Shown: in pieces, positions 25,351 through 41,760 of the stretch | Position numbering within the stretch: position 1 is the first letter of the stretch | How the letters are laid out: every line of letters begins with the position of its first letter | Notes under the pieces: model-generated | Told to the model about the DNA's origin: nothing | Seen by the model: only the letters and a program-made list of their open reading frames with translations | Database searches by the model: none | Source of the DNA: Theropithecus gelada | Lineage: Eukaryota > Chordata > Mammalia > Primates > Cercopithecidae | Length of the DNA stretch: 64,000 bases | Direction: 5' to 3' | Assembly (NCBI RefSeq): GCF_003255815.1 | Contig: NC_037668.1 | Coordinates: 69,621,445 to 69,685,444 of the forward strand | Position numbers and translations under genes: made by a program

Positions 25351-26077
25351 TTGATTGAGTTTCTTAGTCCTGAGTTCTAGTTTGATTGCACTGTGGTCTG
25401 AGAGACAGTTTGTTATAATTTCTGTTCTTTTACATTTGCTGAGGAGTGCTTTACTTCCAACTATGTGGTCAATTTTGGAGTAAGTGTGATGTGGTGCTGA
25501 GAAGAATGTATATTCTGTTGATTTGGGGTGGGGAGTTCTGTAGATGTCTATTAGGTCTGCTTGGTGCAGAGTTCAATTCCTGGATATCCTTGTTAACTTT
25601 CTGTCTCGTTGATCTGTCTAATGTTGACAGTGGGGTGTTGATGTCTCCCATTATTATTGTATGGGAGTCTAAGTCTCTTTGTAAGTCTCTAAGGACTTGC
25701 TTTATGAATCTGGGTGCTCCTGTATTGGGTGCATATATATTTAGGATAGTTAGCTCTTCCTGTTGAATTGATCGCTTTATCATTATGTAATGGCCTTCTT
25801 TGTCTCTTTTGATCTTTGATGGTTTAAAGTCTGTTTTATCAGAGACTAGGATTGCAACACCTGCTTTTTTTTGTTCTCCATTTGCTTGGTAGATCTTCCT
25901 CCATCCGTTTATTTTGAGTCTATGTGTGTCTCTGCATGTGAGATGGGTCTCCTGAATACAGCACACTGATGGGTCTTGACTCTTTATCCAATTTGCCAGT
26001 CTGTGTCTTTTAATTGGACCATTTAGTCCATTTACATTTAAGGTTAATATTGTTATGTGTGAACTTGATCCTGTCAT
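25351..26077 (-). pseudogene. L1 ORF2 endonuclease domain, inverted part
   Basis: Minus-strand frame from ATG at 26077-26075, open for 202 codons to 25469. This is the apurinic/apyrimidinic-type endonuclease domain that nicks target DNA in L1 retrotransposition. Residues N14, E43, D145 and N147 of the family are all present in the reading frame. The frame then shifts before the later catalytic 'SDH' motif, which survives in another frame near 25400. The start lies 63 bp after the ORF1 stop, the usual L1 spacing. The frameshift and inversion make it nonfunctional. Confidence 0.92.
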
Positions 26078-26140
26078 TGTGATATTAGCTGGTTATTTTG
26101 CTCGTTAGTTGATGCAGTTTCTTCCTAGCATCGATAGTCT

Positions 26141-29406
<3,266 letters not shown>

Positions 29407-29657
29407 ACAATGAGATCACTTGGACTCGGGAAGGGGAACATCACGCACCGGGACCTATTATGGGGAGGGGTAGGGAGAGGTATGGTATTGGGAGTTATAC
29501 CTGATGTAAATGACGTCATGGGTGCTGATGAGTTAATGGGTGCAACACACCAACATGGCACAAGTATACATACGTAACAAACCTGCACGTTGTGCACATG
29601 TACCCTAGAACTTTAAGTATAATAAAAAAATAAAAATTAAAAAAAATTTTAAAAAAA
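29407..29657 (+). other. L1 3'UTR and poly(A) tail
   Basis: G-rich stretch at 29460-29490, tandem 'gatgagttaatgggtgc'-type wording at 29519-29544, a terminal 'aagtataataaaaaa', then an A-rich tail with T interruptions to 29657. Confidence 0.92.
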
Positions 29658-29676
29658 AGAAGAAGGTATAGCAGTT
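29658..29676. repeat. Right target-site duplication of the inverted L1
   Basis: Exact 19 bp copy of 25332-25350, directly after the A-tail. Confidence 0.95.
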
Positions 29677-30174
29677 GGTCAGGGTAATCACTATCCTCTT
29701 GGAAACTTGCTTAAAGAGCTTTAGGAATGACAGATGTTCCAAAAACACCTCTATCTGTTGTTTTTGAGAAATGTAAGATATATGGGGAAAATCCTATCGG
29801 AGTTAAGTAAAGTACAAATAATGTACCAATTTTTCAAAAGGTGGAAGGCAGAATCTGTATAAACTATCAGTCAGTTATAATCCAGGACAGCTGTCTTGCT
29901 GAAAGCATCTACCAGCCTGCAATTGCCTGGCAAAGAATATGATGCTACATAGTAAACACCATGGATAGTGAAGAATAAAATAATTCTAGAGGCTTTCTAG
30001 TCCATTTAATTTCAGAATTGTTCATACATGTCACTACTTAGTGAGAAATATGATAGGCAACTAATTACTCAAAATTAGGCCAATGACAAAAATATTATAC
30101 TTATGTTTGATTATTTATTCTAGTTTCCCCAAAGGTAAATCTTGTGATTAATCATTAACTGCTCCATATATTAT
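29677..30174. other. Unique sequence, nothing recognised
   Basis: No supported gene or repeat. Confidence 0.45.
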
Positions 30175-30415
30175 TATTAGTAAAAATGATAATGAATCTA
30201 CAATTTAGTGACCACTCACTACTAGCCAGAGATTATGCTTAGCTAACAGCAAACATGTTCTCATTTCATCTTCACAACAACTCAGTGAGAGAAGTGGGAC
30301 TCAGAGGGATTACAAAACTCGTCTAATCCACAGAATTAACATATGCTAGAACTAGAATTCAATCCCAGGTCAGATTTTAAAGTCCTTACTTTTAACTTCT
30401 GAGCCAGACAATCCC
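30175..30415 (-). mobile_element. MIR SINE, antisense
   Basis: Minus-strand MIR: 'tctcatttcatcttcacaacaactcagtgagagaagtggg' (30260-30299) and 'agaactagaattcaatcccaggtcag' (30348) in the expected order. Confidence 0.75.
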
Positions 30416-31851
30416 AGATGATGTCAATTACTTCCTGTGGCCCATTGAGTATTTCCTGCTGTCATTTACAATGCTGGAAAAGGTCCATCCTTGCATAAGA
30501 ACACAAAAGCATCAGAAATGCCTTATTGGCTGAGTCCAGTTGTCCAGCCAGAAGGACATTCAGTTTCAGAATGGCAACAAGGGACTATTTGTTGAGTGAA
30601 CATGACAACTGACCTTTCTGAAATTGGTTTGCAAAGAGGGCATAACTGTCCTCCATGTTTTATAAATGTCTCTCTCACTCTCTCTCTCTGTATACCTATA
30701 TATGTATGTAAATATGTGTTTGTGTAAAACATTATTTTCTTTCCTGTAATACTGTATTATCTAGCAATTTAGTCTTCTTGAAATTATATATATATAAATA
30801 TATATAAATATATATATAATTTCAAGATATAATTTCAAGATAGATATATATATATATATAAAATAAACCACAACTAACTCTAAGAATAAAGAGCCCTCTA
30901 TAAGACTTCTGCCATCTCTAATGAGGAAACATAACGTGATATTCTAAGATCATCCTAGATACCTGGAGCATAGCAACAGCACAGCAATGAGTTTAGAAGA
31001 CAACAATGTGAACAGCTACTACTAAATCTTCAGTTAGGGGAGTCGAGCTATACTCAAGTATATTTCACCTAACCTAAACAAACCTGTGTAAAATAAGAGA
31101 GCAGACTACATAGAAAAGACAGTAACAAGCAATGGCAATTGCCTGCAAAGTAAAAAGGAAGAGTGCTACAAAGAGCAAAGAGAAGCAGTCAATTCAGGGA
31201 AATTCAGCTCAAGGGTAAATGTAAATCACCCTCTGTAACCCCAGGATGGAGGATGACCTGCCAGAATCTCTGAACTATAACACAAAACAGTAACTAATGC
31301 TTCCCAACCTTTTGCAAGTCAAGATGCATACAGAAAATGAATCTATTCAGATGACTCACGGAGGAAAACAGCCAGAGGCAACTGATCCAGGGGCTTCTGT
31401 CACCCCTCAAGCCCAGCCTGGCTTCCCTGAGAGGTGGAGATGGAGGGATCATATTTCCACATGCCTGTAATCCATTCATAACACACCAGTGAGCTTTTGT
31501 CCACCAGGTGGAAAGCTCTGCAATAACTTGTGTCAACAAGAAGTAGTTCCATTATGTTCGGTCTACTCCACTTAAGAAGGTGGGAAAATATAAAATATCC
31601 CAGAGTAATATTTCCATTAAAAGTAGTTAAATGTTAAAACATTTTGATGCTTAGAGGGCAAGCTTCAGTTAGAAAAATTAACTCTTGGACTGCCTCATTT
31701 CCTGACGATGCACAAATACAAGGTGTGACTACTCTGTCTTTTATTTGGGGTTCAAGGTGTATCTATCAAATCATTCTGTTATCTCAAGGTATTTGTGAAG
31801 TCTGAATTAACCATATCAGTACCCATGATGGTTTTAAGGCATTATTATATT
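30416..31851. other. Unique sequence with microsatellites
   Basis: No gene seen. A CT-rich run lies at 30668-30690. An AT palindrome and a TA repeat lie at 30777-30860 and are listed separately. Confidence 0.45.
30777..30826. repeat. 50 bp near-perfect AT palindrome
   Basis: Starts CTTGAAATTATATATA and ends TATATAATTTCAAG. 23 of 25 arm positions pair, with the two mismatches near the centre. Followed by a direct repeat of 'ataatttcaagat' and a TA run (30842-30859). It could extrude as a cruciform and is likely unstable. Confidence 0.85.
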
Positions 31852-31975
31852 GGATGACCATATGCTCCTATGATGGGACACGCTGGAGGTAAAAGGAGTT
31901 CAATTAATAATTACACTATAATCACTGGTATAAGCCAGGGCTGTCCTAGGAAAACCAAGACATTTGGTCACCCCA
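31852..31975. mobile_element. Small DNA-transposon MITE (MER-type)
   Basis: About 124 bp with related inverted ends ('ggatgaccatatg' at the left and 'catttggtcacccc' at the right). The inner text 'ccagggctgtcctaggaaaacc' is of a MITE family I recall only generally. No target duplication is clear. Confidence 0.5.
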
Positions 31976-32527
31976 GTATTAGATCATTCCCCTTATTTGG
32001 TCCTAACCTTTTCACAGGAAAGAAAGCTATGTTTATAGTCTTCATTAAAAGCATAAATAAAAATGAAACAGTGCATGCTAGTAGCAATAAACTAAAAACA
32101 AATCTATAAAACAGAAAATAAAAGTGGTACCATTTATAACCCCTGGAATAATTCTTTCCAGAGATAACCTCCATTAATACATTAATAGTCTTCTTGCCAG
32201 TCCTCTTTATGTGGGGAGAACTGATCCCCCAACATTGTTATCCAAAGTCAGATAAATGGATACTGGGTGGCCAAAAATAATAAATATATATTCTATACAC
32301 AGAGTTCACATGGAGCCTACCCCTCTCCTGCAGTCCTGGGGTACAGCATGTGGTTTGGTTCTAAACCCCTGGGCACAGCACTTTCTTCCTGGTCATGATG
32401 TTGGTTCAAGGTGGTCACAGGACTCTTTTAGAGCCAGTGAGACACAAAGAAACTTTTGCTTAGACTTCTATGAAGACAATCTAGGTAATTATCAAATTGA
32501 AACTGAGAAGATCAAAGGCCTTGATCT
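31976..32527. other. Unique sequence, nothing recognised
   Basis: No supported gene or repeat. Confidence 0.4.
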
Positions 32528-32745
32528 GCACTGTCCAAAATGGTAGCCACTAGCCATATGTAGCTACTGAACACTTGAAATGTGACCAGTACAGAGATGT
32601 GATGTAAGTACAAAAGACACACTGCATCTCAAAGACTTAGAAGGAAAAGGGAATGTAAAATATCTCACCAATAATTTTTATTTTGATTACATGTTGAAGT
32701 GATGATGCATATGGCTCACATTTTATCTCTAGTGGACAGTGCCAG
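32528..32745. mobile_element. hAT-like MER element (palindromic type)
   Basis: Starts 'ctgcactgtccaaaatggtagccactagccatatgtagc' and ends 'gtggacagtgccag', so the ends are inverted copies ('cactgtcca' and 'tggacagtg'). The inner text fits the short hAT elements that contain 'gccactagccacatg'. No clear target duplication. Confidence 0.65.
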
Positions 32746-33089
32746 TCTAAAACATTTGAACCATTGATAAAGCCAGGCCTGAGGGTATCCCTGGTCATGG
32801 ACTTTTCAGATATGTCAACTAATAAATATGTATTTTGCTTAAGAAAGTTCTGATTGGGCATTCTAGCACTTGCAACTGAGAATCCTAACTGGTACATTGT
32901 ATATGTAGAGTCATGCCATACATTTGAGACTGAACAACCAATCATGAGCACTTGTTCATGCCAGCACCTTAAGAGTAGTGTCCTCAGATCTGCACAAAGT
33001 ATCCCCTATGTGAACAAATTAATCATATTTTTTATCTGTTAACACCACTGTATGTGTCTGAGGTGTGTCACCAGTTTTCTTTCAGGTCT
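32746..33089. other. Unique sequence, nothing recognised
   Basis: No supported gene or repeat. Confidence 0.4.
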
Positions 33090-33485
33090 TCCAGTGCCAC
33101 AGTCTTCTTCTCCTGAACTTTGCACCTACTTTACTTTCTGCATGGAACACGCTCTCCTCTCTTTCACTTGCCTGGCTCCCTCTCATTAGTCAGTCAGTAT
33201 GCAATTTAAATGCCACCTCCTCACAGCTGAGTTTCCTGACCACTCTATTTTGAGTAGGTCACCCCCGATATTGTCTCTCATAGCACCACATCTTCTCTAT
33301 ATGGCATGGACTAAAATATGTATTAACCTCTGTAGAAGGCTGTTTAACATCTACTTTCTCCTTCCCCACCATACCACACCCTGCATCAATGCAGAAGCCA
33401 TGTATATGTGGTTCACCCATTTGTCCCCAGCACCTGGAACAGTAACTAACACATAGTAAGTTCTCAGTCAACATCTACTGAATGC
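33090..33485 (+). mobile_element. L2 LINE 3' remnant
   Basis: Ordered L2 3' text: 'catggaacacgctctcc' (33140), 'tgccacctcctcacagctgagtttcctgaccac' (33210-33242), 'tgtccccagcacctggaacagtaactaacacatagtaagt' (33422-33461) and 'tctactgaatgcc'. Reads on the plus strand with large indels. Confidence 0.85.
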
Positions 33486-35399
33486 CAAGAATGAGTGTTA
33501 ATGAGTCCAGGAGAAGGAGTAAGGTCAGGGGAAGATGAAGTAATGTGGGAAGGGAACCAAGATAATTCAGTGTAACCAAGCCACTGATGAATGTTTATTA
33601 ATGCCATCTAGAACACTCAAAAAGAAAGTAAGGATGAGAACTGACAGAGGAAGAGCAAGTCCAGAATGGAAGGATTTGAGCAGTTAGTGGCTGCCTGGAC
33701 CTTCCTCCAGGCATAAAAGCAAATGGGTTAGAGATACAAATGATGAAGCCTGCAGTTCAAATGCATTTCTGAACTCCACACAATGAAAATTATGCTGAGA
33801 TTTTGCTCTCTGTTAGTGACAATCTGGTTCTTAGTCTCATTCTCATAACCTAAATACAAAAATATGGGGGAATCTGAGTCCCACTCTAGGAATTTTCATC
33901 AGACTCTGCTCAAAGGAAAGATCATATTCTTTGACTTCTGCATTGTGGAGCTTCTCATGAGCCTGACTGAAATGCTGCTGTTCATATCAAAGTCAGCCTT
34001 TCTGGACTTCATCAAATATCTAGATCCCTTCTATTTTCCTCTTCACATTCTTTTTCTCACATGTAATCTTTGCCACTACCCTGCTTGCTTACCTCTGCTT
34101 ACCTTATACCTCAGAGGGAGCAGTAAGGGTTTCTACTGAAACCCTTTAGGATTGATATATAATAGCCTCTAATTACTTCTCTGGAGATAAGGCCTCTCTT
34201 TAAATGAGAAAGGCTCTTCTTTTTGTTTTATTGTAATATATATTTTTAATTAATTTATTTTATAACGGAAAGTTCATCAACACAAAATAATTCATAAACC
34301 AAGCACCCAATTTAAGATCTAGCATTTTATTTTGGAAGCCCTCTGTGTGTCCCTCTTTGGTTTCATTTCATTTTTTTAAAGAATGCAAACCACTTTGTTA
34401 GTGAACTCCAGAATTTGGGAACAGAGGGGTTAGAACCTTAGAATTTAGAAATGTGGTGCTGTCCACCAGACAGGTGCTGATGAGTCTCCTGAAAGGTGGG
34501 AGAGCCACCACAGTCTCTCAGAGGAAAGAGGAGAGTGCTTAGTCCTTTTTCTTCTTTTTATTTTTCCTTCTCCCACTTTGATCTCTCTCCTTTCTTCCTT
34601 TTTAAAAATTACTACACCTATTCTCTTTGCTGGTAAGACCAGGGAAGTCAACAGAGCCCCACGATTCTGTCTCCTTCTTTTTCTAACAGATGGTTTCCAT
34701 TAGGGCTTACCAGGTATTTTCTCTGAACAGAATCAAACATGCATTGAAAAAGTAAACAACAGGATCATATAACTAGCAGCCCTTTATTTATTACATAAAT
34801 GCAAAGATTTTATAGCTGGAAAAGAATGTAGAGATAACTAAATCCAATCTTCTTGTTTCAGACCTAAGAAAACCAAGACACAGGACTTGCCTGAGGTTAT
34901 TAAGCTAAATATATGTCTGCCATCTCCAAATCATTGTTTTTATTTCCCATTTTTCTTTTTTTATTTTTCTTTATTTTTTATTTCCCATTTTTCAATTCTC
35001 ATTATTAATATATTTTTCTTATTGATAACTTGATCACATTATTGATTATTTTACTTTAGTCTGAGGCATGTAGCCTTAGGCTGTATTTTCATTTAGCAAT
35101 ATTAATTAAAAAATGATTTTTGAACCATACATAAAAGATACATTCACATTAATGTAAAACACTTTGTTTTATTCTTAACAGCATTTATGTCAGAAGTCAC
35201 TAAATATTCAATCACATTTTTCTGATATCCTGACATTCTCTGCCTCATATTTCTACTTCTAATGAAATACATAATTGAGCTGAATTTTAAGAAATTAAAG
35301 ATTAAGATACTTCAGAATACTTCTAAATGGTGAGTGAGTCATTAAGTTATTTGTCATATCAGAAATCTACAGATTGCTAACATTCAATTAGTTAACCAA
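33486..35399. other. Unique, AT-rich sequence
   Basis: No gene or repeat that I can support. 34200-35300 is AT-rich. The 'tttttattt' tracts near 34950-34990 form a short tandem repeat of 'tttcccatttttc'. Confidence 0.4.
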
Positions 35400-36500
35400 A
35401 AACCCCAAATGCCCACTAGGTGCCCAACACTGTTCCAGACATTTTTCTTATGCACCCTCTTTAAAGTGAAAATGTTTACATTTCAGATTTTCAAGAATCG
35501 TTGCATGTATATATGTATTTGCTTATTTATTTTATTCAATAAATTTTATTTCTATTATTCTCAAGGCACTATGCTAGGCACTGTTGGAGGTGAAATGAAC
35601 TCTTAGAGAACATACTATCAAGAAAGAGAGAAAAATGTTTATATAAATATCTACAATATGTGGCTTAGGAGAGTGATCCCAAATACAAATGGCCACAGAG
35701 GCCAGGTAGTCAATGTAAATGCATGGAACACGTTGTGTACAAGGCAACAGGGGATGGGAAAGTTATGGGGAGCTATAAAATAAAGTTCCCTCTAAAAAAA
35801 AAATTGAGAATGAAAGGAAAGATTTGAGAAGGTGGAGGAAGTGAGAGGGCACAAGTATAACAGCAGAGCATAAAGAGAGAGGATAAAGAGAAGTGGGAAA
35901 GATAGAAGAGAGAGAGGTGGAGGACAGGAGGAAAGGGAAGGAGGGAGGGGAAAAGAGAGAGAGAGAGAAAGAGAGAAAACATTAACACTAAAAGGTCAGG
36001 TAGAAGAGGAAAACCAGCAGAGTATGGTGTCCCAAAAACCACAAGAAGGAACATTTCAAGATGGTTAAATGTGTCAAATTTTGCTGAAAGTATCTATTGG
36101 ATTTGACATCATTGAGGTCACTGATAACCTTGACAAGAACAGTTTCCATGGTGTGGTGAATTAGAGGCCAGGATGAAATGTACTGCATAGTGGATAGAAG
36201 GCAGACAGCATGAAGGCAACTCTTTCAAGAAGTTTTACTGTGAAGGGAAGCAAAGGAATGGGGCAGTGGGTAGAGTAGGGCAAGCAGTCAAGGAAGAGGT
36301 GGTTTTTAAAAAGACAGTTGATGTCATCAGGTTTGTCTACTGATTGGAATGATCCAGAAAAGCGGGAGCCATTGATGGCACTGGAAGAGGATGGCCAACG
36401 AGCCAATCCTAGAGAAGGGGAATAGAATCCTGGCACACACAGGAAGAGTGGTCTATGATCTAAGAAGGGACACTTCTTCCATCACACTACAGAGAAGAAG
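35400..36500. other. Possible old repeat plus GA-rich tract
   Basis: 35540-35600 has L2/MIR-like 'ggcactatgctaggcactgttgg'. 35870-35970 is purine-rich (AGAGAG, GGGAGG). 36320-36370 has a 'tgattggaatgatccag' phrase seen in old repeats. I cannot assign a family. The open frames on the minus strand come from the purine tract. Confidence 0.35.
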
Positions 36501-37434
36501 GAAAGGGGGTGTAAATGCCAGCATGGTGATAAATTTGGTGGTGGCAGTATGAGGGAATTCCCATCTGATGGCTTCAGTTTTCTACATAAAATAGGGAAGG
36601 ACATGGTTTGAGAATAAGCAGGGAGGGTAAGTGAAATTTGCAGACGGGGAAAAAGTGTGAAGTAATAACCTCGGGATTGTGAAAGGTGGCCCACTAGAGA
36701 AACATAGTAGAAAATACAGAGCACCCGGTTATGATCTGGAATTATAAATTTAAGGCACAACCAGACAACTTTTTATTTTGTCCAGCAAAGTCCAGCTGAT
36801 CAAAAGAGCATGGAGAAGCCATGAATTGCCTGCACATCTTGAGAAAACACTGTTTCTAAGCCACAGATCTGGGCTGGGGCCTGAACTTCTGCACTTCTAA
36901 CAAGCTCACAGGTGATCTCCCTGCTACTGGATCCCTGGACCACACTTTCAGTGGCAAGTGTAATCCACCAATTTCCTTTGTCATTCTTTTCTCAAGTATT
37001 TCAGTAAAGGACACAGCAGATCTGTCACCTCTAAGTCTGAAAATAATATTAATAATAAAAATTAAAATCTCAAAAATATAAAAAGGGAGGAAGGACATAG
37101 AGAAAGAAGATGATTTGGTTTATCCAACTGTGGCTGTATTAGAAATATATTTTCTTGCTCTTCTTCTCATCTACATTTCCAGCTTTGGTAGTCTCATGCA
37201 GTCTCACAACTTCAACCACCATCTTTATGTGGATGTATGATGTCTTTCTTAGATCCAAAGGCACAATTAACACATCCATATGGGTGTCCCATGAGCAACT
37301 CAAATGATAAATTGTCACCTATATTTGCTCTCCTGGATCTTTTCATCCTTTTACTCTTCTCATTCTCATTGGCCTCCACATTTAAAGTTGTTAAGGCCCA
37401 CTGATTTATCCCTAAAATATCAGTAGTTTCTGTG
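36501..37434. other. Unique sequence, nothing recognised
   Basis: No supported gene or repeat. Confidence 0.4.
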
Positions 37435-38490
<1,056 letters not shown>

Positions 38491-38514
38491 CAAAGTAATC
38501 CATAAAAATCAAAA

Positions 38515-38790
38515 CAATCTGAAATCCTCAGTGGCTTCCCACTACCTATCTTGAGTCCAAATTCCTGAGCCTGAATTCAATGATCTCTTTAGTCTGCCCA
38601 GTCAAATACTCCCATATCACTTTCTGAGACCCCCTTCCCCATCTTCTCTACACACAGACAAACTATTAACATTATCTGTGTGCCTAATTTATTTTGCCAG
38701 CTAGACCATACTTTTTTGAGGATAGAATCTACGTCTGATTTATTTTTGAAACCTAAAATTCTCAGTGTCTAAAGTTGTTACCATAACATA
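38515..38790 (+). mobile_element. Possible L2 remnant
   Basis: 'aaatcctcagtggcttcccactacc' (38522) is typical of the L2 3' region, and the end around 38700-38770 ('gaggatagaatctacgtctgattt') fits. Diverged, so moderate support only. Confidence 0.5.
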
Positions 38791-38934
38791 AATTAGTACA
38801 ATTATGGCATCTGAAAGTTATTGGCAGGAAATTTTATGTTTATTCTGAAGAATGCAAGGAAGCCATAGCTTTTTGATAATAGGTAAAATATCTGGCTAAA
38901 GAGTAACTTTCTAGTTACAAAACAGAGACAATAA

Positions 38935-39400
38935 TTGAAGCAATCTGATATCCATCAGCAGATGAATGGATAAATAAAATGTGGTATATCCATACAATGG
39001 AATATTATTCAACCTTAAAAAGGAAGGAAATTCTGACACATGCTACTACACAGATGAACCTTAAAGACAGTGTGCTGAGTTAAATAAGTCAGTCACAAAA
39101 TAACAAATACTGTATGATTCCACTTATATGAGGTACCTAGAGTAATAAAATTCATAGAGACAGAAAGTGGAATGATGGTTTCCAGGGACTGGGCACGGGA
39201 GAGGAGTAAGTAGGAGTTATTGTTTGGTAAGTGCAGTTTTAATGTTGTAAGATATAAAATGTTCTGGAGAAGGATAATACCAGGTTGCACAATATGAAGG
39301 TATTAAATGCTGCTGAACTGTATGCTTAACAATGGTTAAAGTGGTAAATTTTGTTGTATTTTGCAACAATTTAAAAAAAATTAACAAGGAAAACAAGACA
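38935..39400 (+). mobile_element. L1M-type 3' end
   Basis: 'ccatcagcagatgaatggataaataaaatgtgg' (38952), 'tactgtatgattccacttatatgagg' (39107), 'gaatgatggtttccagggactggg' (39170) and a terminal 'gtggtaaattttgttgtatttt' (39341) are the ordered L1M 3' phrases. No open frame remains. Confidence 0.82.
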
Positions 39401-39513
39401 TTTGGGAATATCTTTTACCATTGGCTCATTTTATTAACGTAACGAAGTTTTAACTAAGGCTATCCTCTCCAGAGCCATTAAGGATCACCTAGGGAAGAGA
39501 CGGCTTTTTGCTT

Positions 39514-39529
39514 AGAACATGGTACAATG
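39514..39529. repeat. Left target duplication of the ERV-W copy
   Basis: AGAACATGGTACAATG, matching 45420-45435 (AGAATATGGTACCATG) at 14 of 16 positions. The bottom strand here reads TTCT/AAGC at the edge, close to the L1 endonuclease preference (TTTT/AA). Confidence 0.75.
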
Positions 39530-39915
39530 TTACCTATATGCTCTCTGAAACGAATTTGCATAGGAGCTGTTGTTTATGGGGATGCATCTTGATGGGGCAA
39601 CTGGGTTGTTATGAAATACTCAGGAACTCAGCCCAGCTCTAGGACTCACCCCTGAGCACAAAGGCAATGTTGGGCATGCTGGTAAAGGACCACTAGAATC
39701 CAGCAGCCTGGACCCCTTTCTTTGTGGTCAAGAAAGGCGGGAAAAGGGGTGCAGGACTGCTACATCAGTGAGCGTCACTAATCCGATAAGCAGAAGTCCA
39801 TAGGTGGTTATGCGTTCTGGAAAGGAATAAGCATTAGGACCACAGAAGATGCTCCATAACTAATGCTCATTGGAAAATGACTAGGGGTGCTGGCATCCCT
39901 ATGTTCTTTCTTCAG

Positions 39916-41330
39916 ATGGGAAACATTACCCCCAAGGCAAAAATGCCCCTAAGATGTATTCTGGAGAATTGGGACCAATTTGACCCTCAGACGCTAAGAA
40001 AGAAATGACTTACATTCTTCTGCAGTACCGCCTGGCCACGATATCCTCCAAGGGGGAGAAACCTGGCCTCCTGAGGGAAGTATAAATTATAACAGCATCT
40101 TACAGCTAGACCTCTTTTGTAGAAAAGAAGGCAAATGGAGTGAAGTGCCATATGTACAAACTTTCTTTTCATTAGGAGACAACTTGCAATTATGTAAAAA
40201 GTGTGATTTATGCCCTACAGGAAGCCCTCAGAGTCTACCTCCCTAACCCAGCGCCCCCCTGACCCCTTCCCCAACTAATAAGGACTCCCCTACAACCCAT
40301 TCAGTCCAAAAGGAGATAGACAAAGGGGTAAACAATGAACCAGAGTGGCAATATTCCCCGATTATGCCCCCTCCAAGCAGTGGGAGGAGAATTCAGCCCA
40401 GCCAGAGTGCATGCACCTTTTTCTCTCTCAGACTTAAAGCAAATTAAAATAGACCTAGGTAAATTCTCAGATAACCCTGATGGCTATACTGATGTTTTAC
40501 AAGCCTTAGGACAATCCTTTGATCTGACATGGAGAGATATAATGTTACTGCTAAATCAGACACTAACCCCACCTGAGAGAAGTGCCGCCATAACTGCAGC
40601 CCGAGAGTTTGGTGATCTCTGGTATCTCAGTCAGGTCAATGATAGGATGACAACAGAGGAAAGAGAACAATTCCCCGCAGGCCAGTAGGCAGTTCCCAGT
40701 GTAGACCCTCATCGGGACACAGAATCAGGACATGGAGATTGGTGCCACAGACATTTGCTAACTTGCGTGCTAGAAGAACTAAGGAAAACTAGGAAGAAGC
40801 CTATGAATTATTCAATGATGTCCACTATAACACAGGGAAAGGAAGAAAATCCTACCGCCTCTCTGGAGAGACTAAGGGAGGCAGTGAGGAAGCATACCTC
40901 TCTGTTACCTGACTCTACTGAAGGCCAACTGATCTTAAAGGATAAATTGATCACTCAGTCAGCTGCAGACATTAGAAAAAAACTTCAAAAGTCCACCTTA
41001 GGCCTAGAGCAAACCTTAGAAACCCTACTGAACTTGGCAACCTCGGTTTTTCATAATAGAGATCAGGAGGAGCAGGCGGAACGGGACAAACAGGATTTTA
41101 AAAAGGCCACAGCTTTAGTCACGGCCCTCAGGCAAGCGGACTTTGGAGGCTCTGCAAAAGGGAAAACTGGGCAAATCGAATGCCTAATAGGGCTTGCTTC
41201 CAGTGCAGTCTATGAGGACACTTTAAAAAAGATTGTCCAAGTAGAAGTAAGCTGCCCCCTCATCCATGCCCCTTATGTCAAGGAATCACTGGAAGGCCCA
41301 CTGCCCCAGGAGACAAAGGTCCCCTGAGTC
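39916..41330 (+). pseudogene. ERV-W gag, disrupted
   Basis: The ATG at 39916 follows a leader and codes Met-Gly-Asn, the myristoylation-type start of retroviral matrix. It hits TGA at 40006-40008. The next readable frame (40335 onward) is shifted by two bases, so a frameshift lies near 40000. Capsid is one frame from 40335 to 41327 broken by a single TAG at 40686-40688. A CCHC zinc-knuckle pattern of nucleocapsid is visible at 41195-41236 in yet another frame and contains a stop. In a retrovirus, Gag builds the particle. This copy cannot do so. Confidence 0.9.
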
Positions 41331-41399
41331 AGCAGCCACTAACCAGATGATCCAGCAGCAGGACTGAGGGTGCCTGGGGCAAGCGCCAGCCCATGCCAT

Positions 41400-41760
41400 C
41401 ACCCTCACAGAGCCCCAGGTATGCTTGATCATTGAGGCCCAGGAGGTAAACTGTCTCCTAGACACTGGCTTGGCCTTCTCAGTGTTACTCTCCTGTCCCG
41501 GACAACTGTCCTCCAGATCTGTCACTATCCGAGGGGTCCTAGGACAGCCAGTCACTAGATACTTCTCCCAGCCACTAAGTTGTGACTGGGGAGCTTTACT
41601 CTTTTCACATGCTTTTCTAATTATGCCTGAAAGCCCCACTCCCTTGTTAGGGAGAGACATTCTAGCAAAAAGCAGGGGCCATTATACACCCGAACAGAAG
41701 AAAAGGAACGCCCGTTTGTTGTTCCCTGCTTGAGGAAGGAATTAATCCTGACGTCTGGGC
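41400..41760 (+). pseudogene. ERV-W protease region
   Basis: Open frame 41425-41733 with the retropepsin active-site triplet DTG at 41461-41469 and the second family motif (Gly-Arg-Asp) near 41650. About 100 codons, close to a normal retroviral protease domain, then TGA at 41731-41733. Retropepsins cut Gag-Pol. The motif is intact but the flanking pol frames are broken. Confidence 0.85.

Noticed and set aside
32520..32750. Exon-like palindromic block
   Set aside because: Inverted ends and inner text fit a short hAT element.
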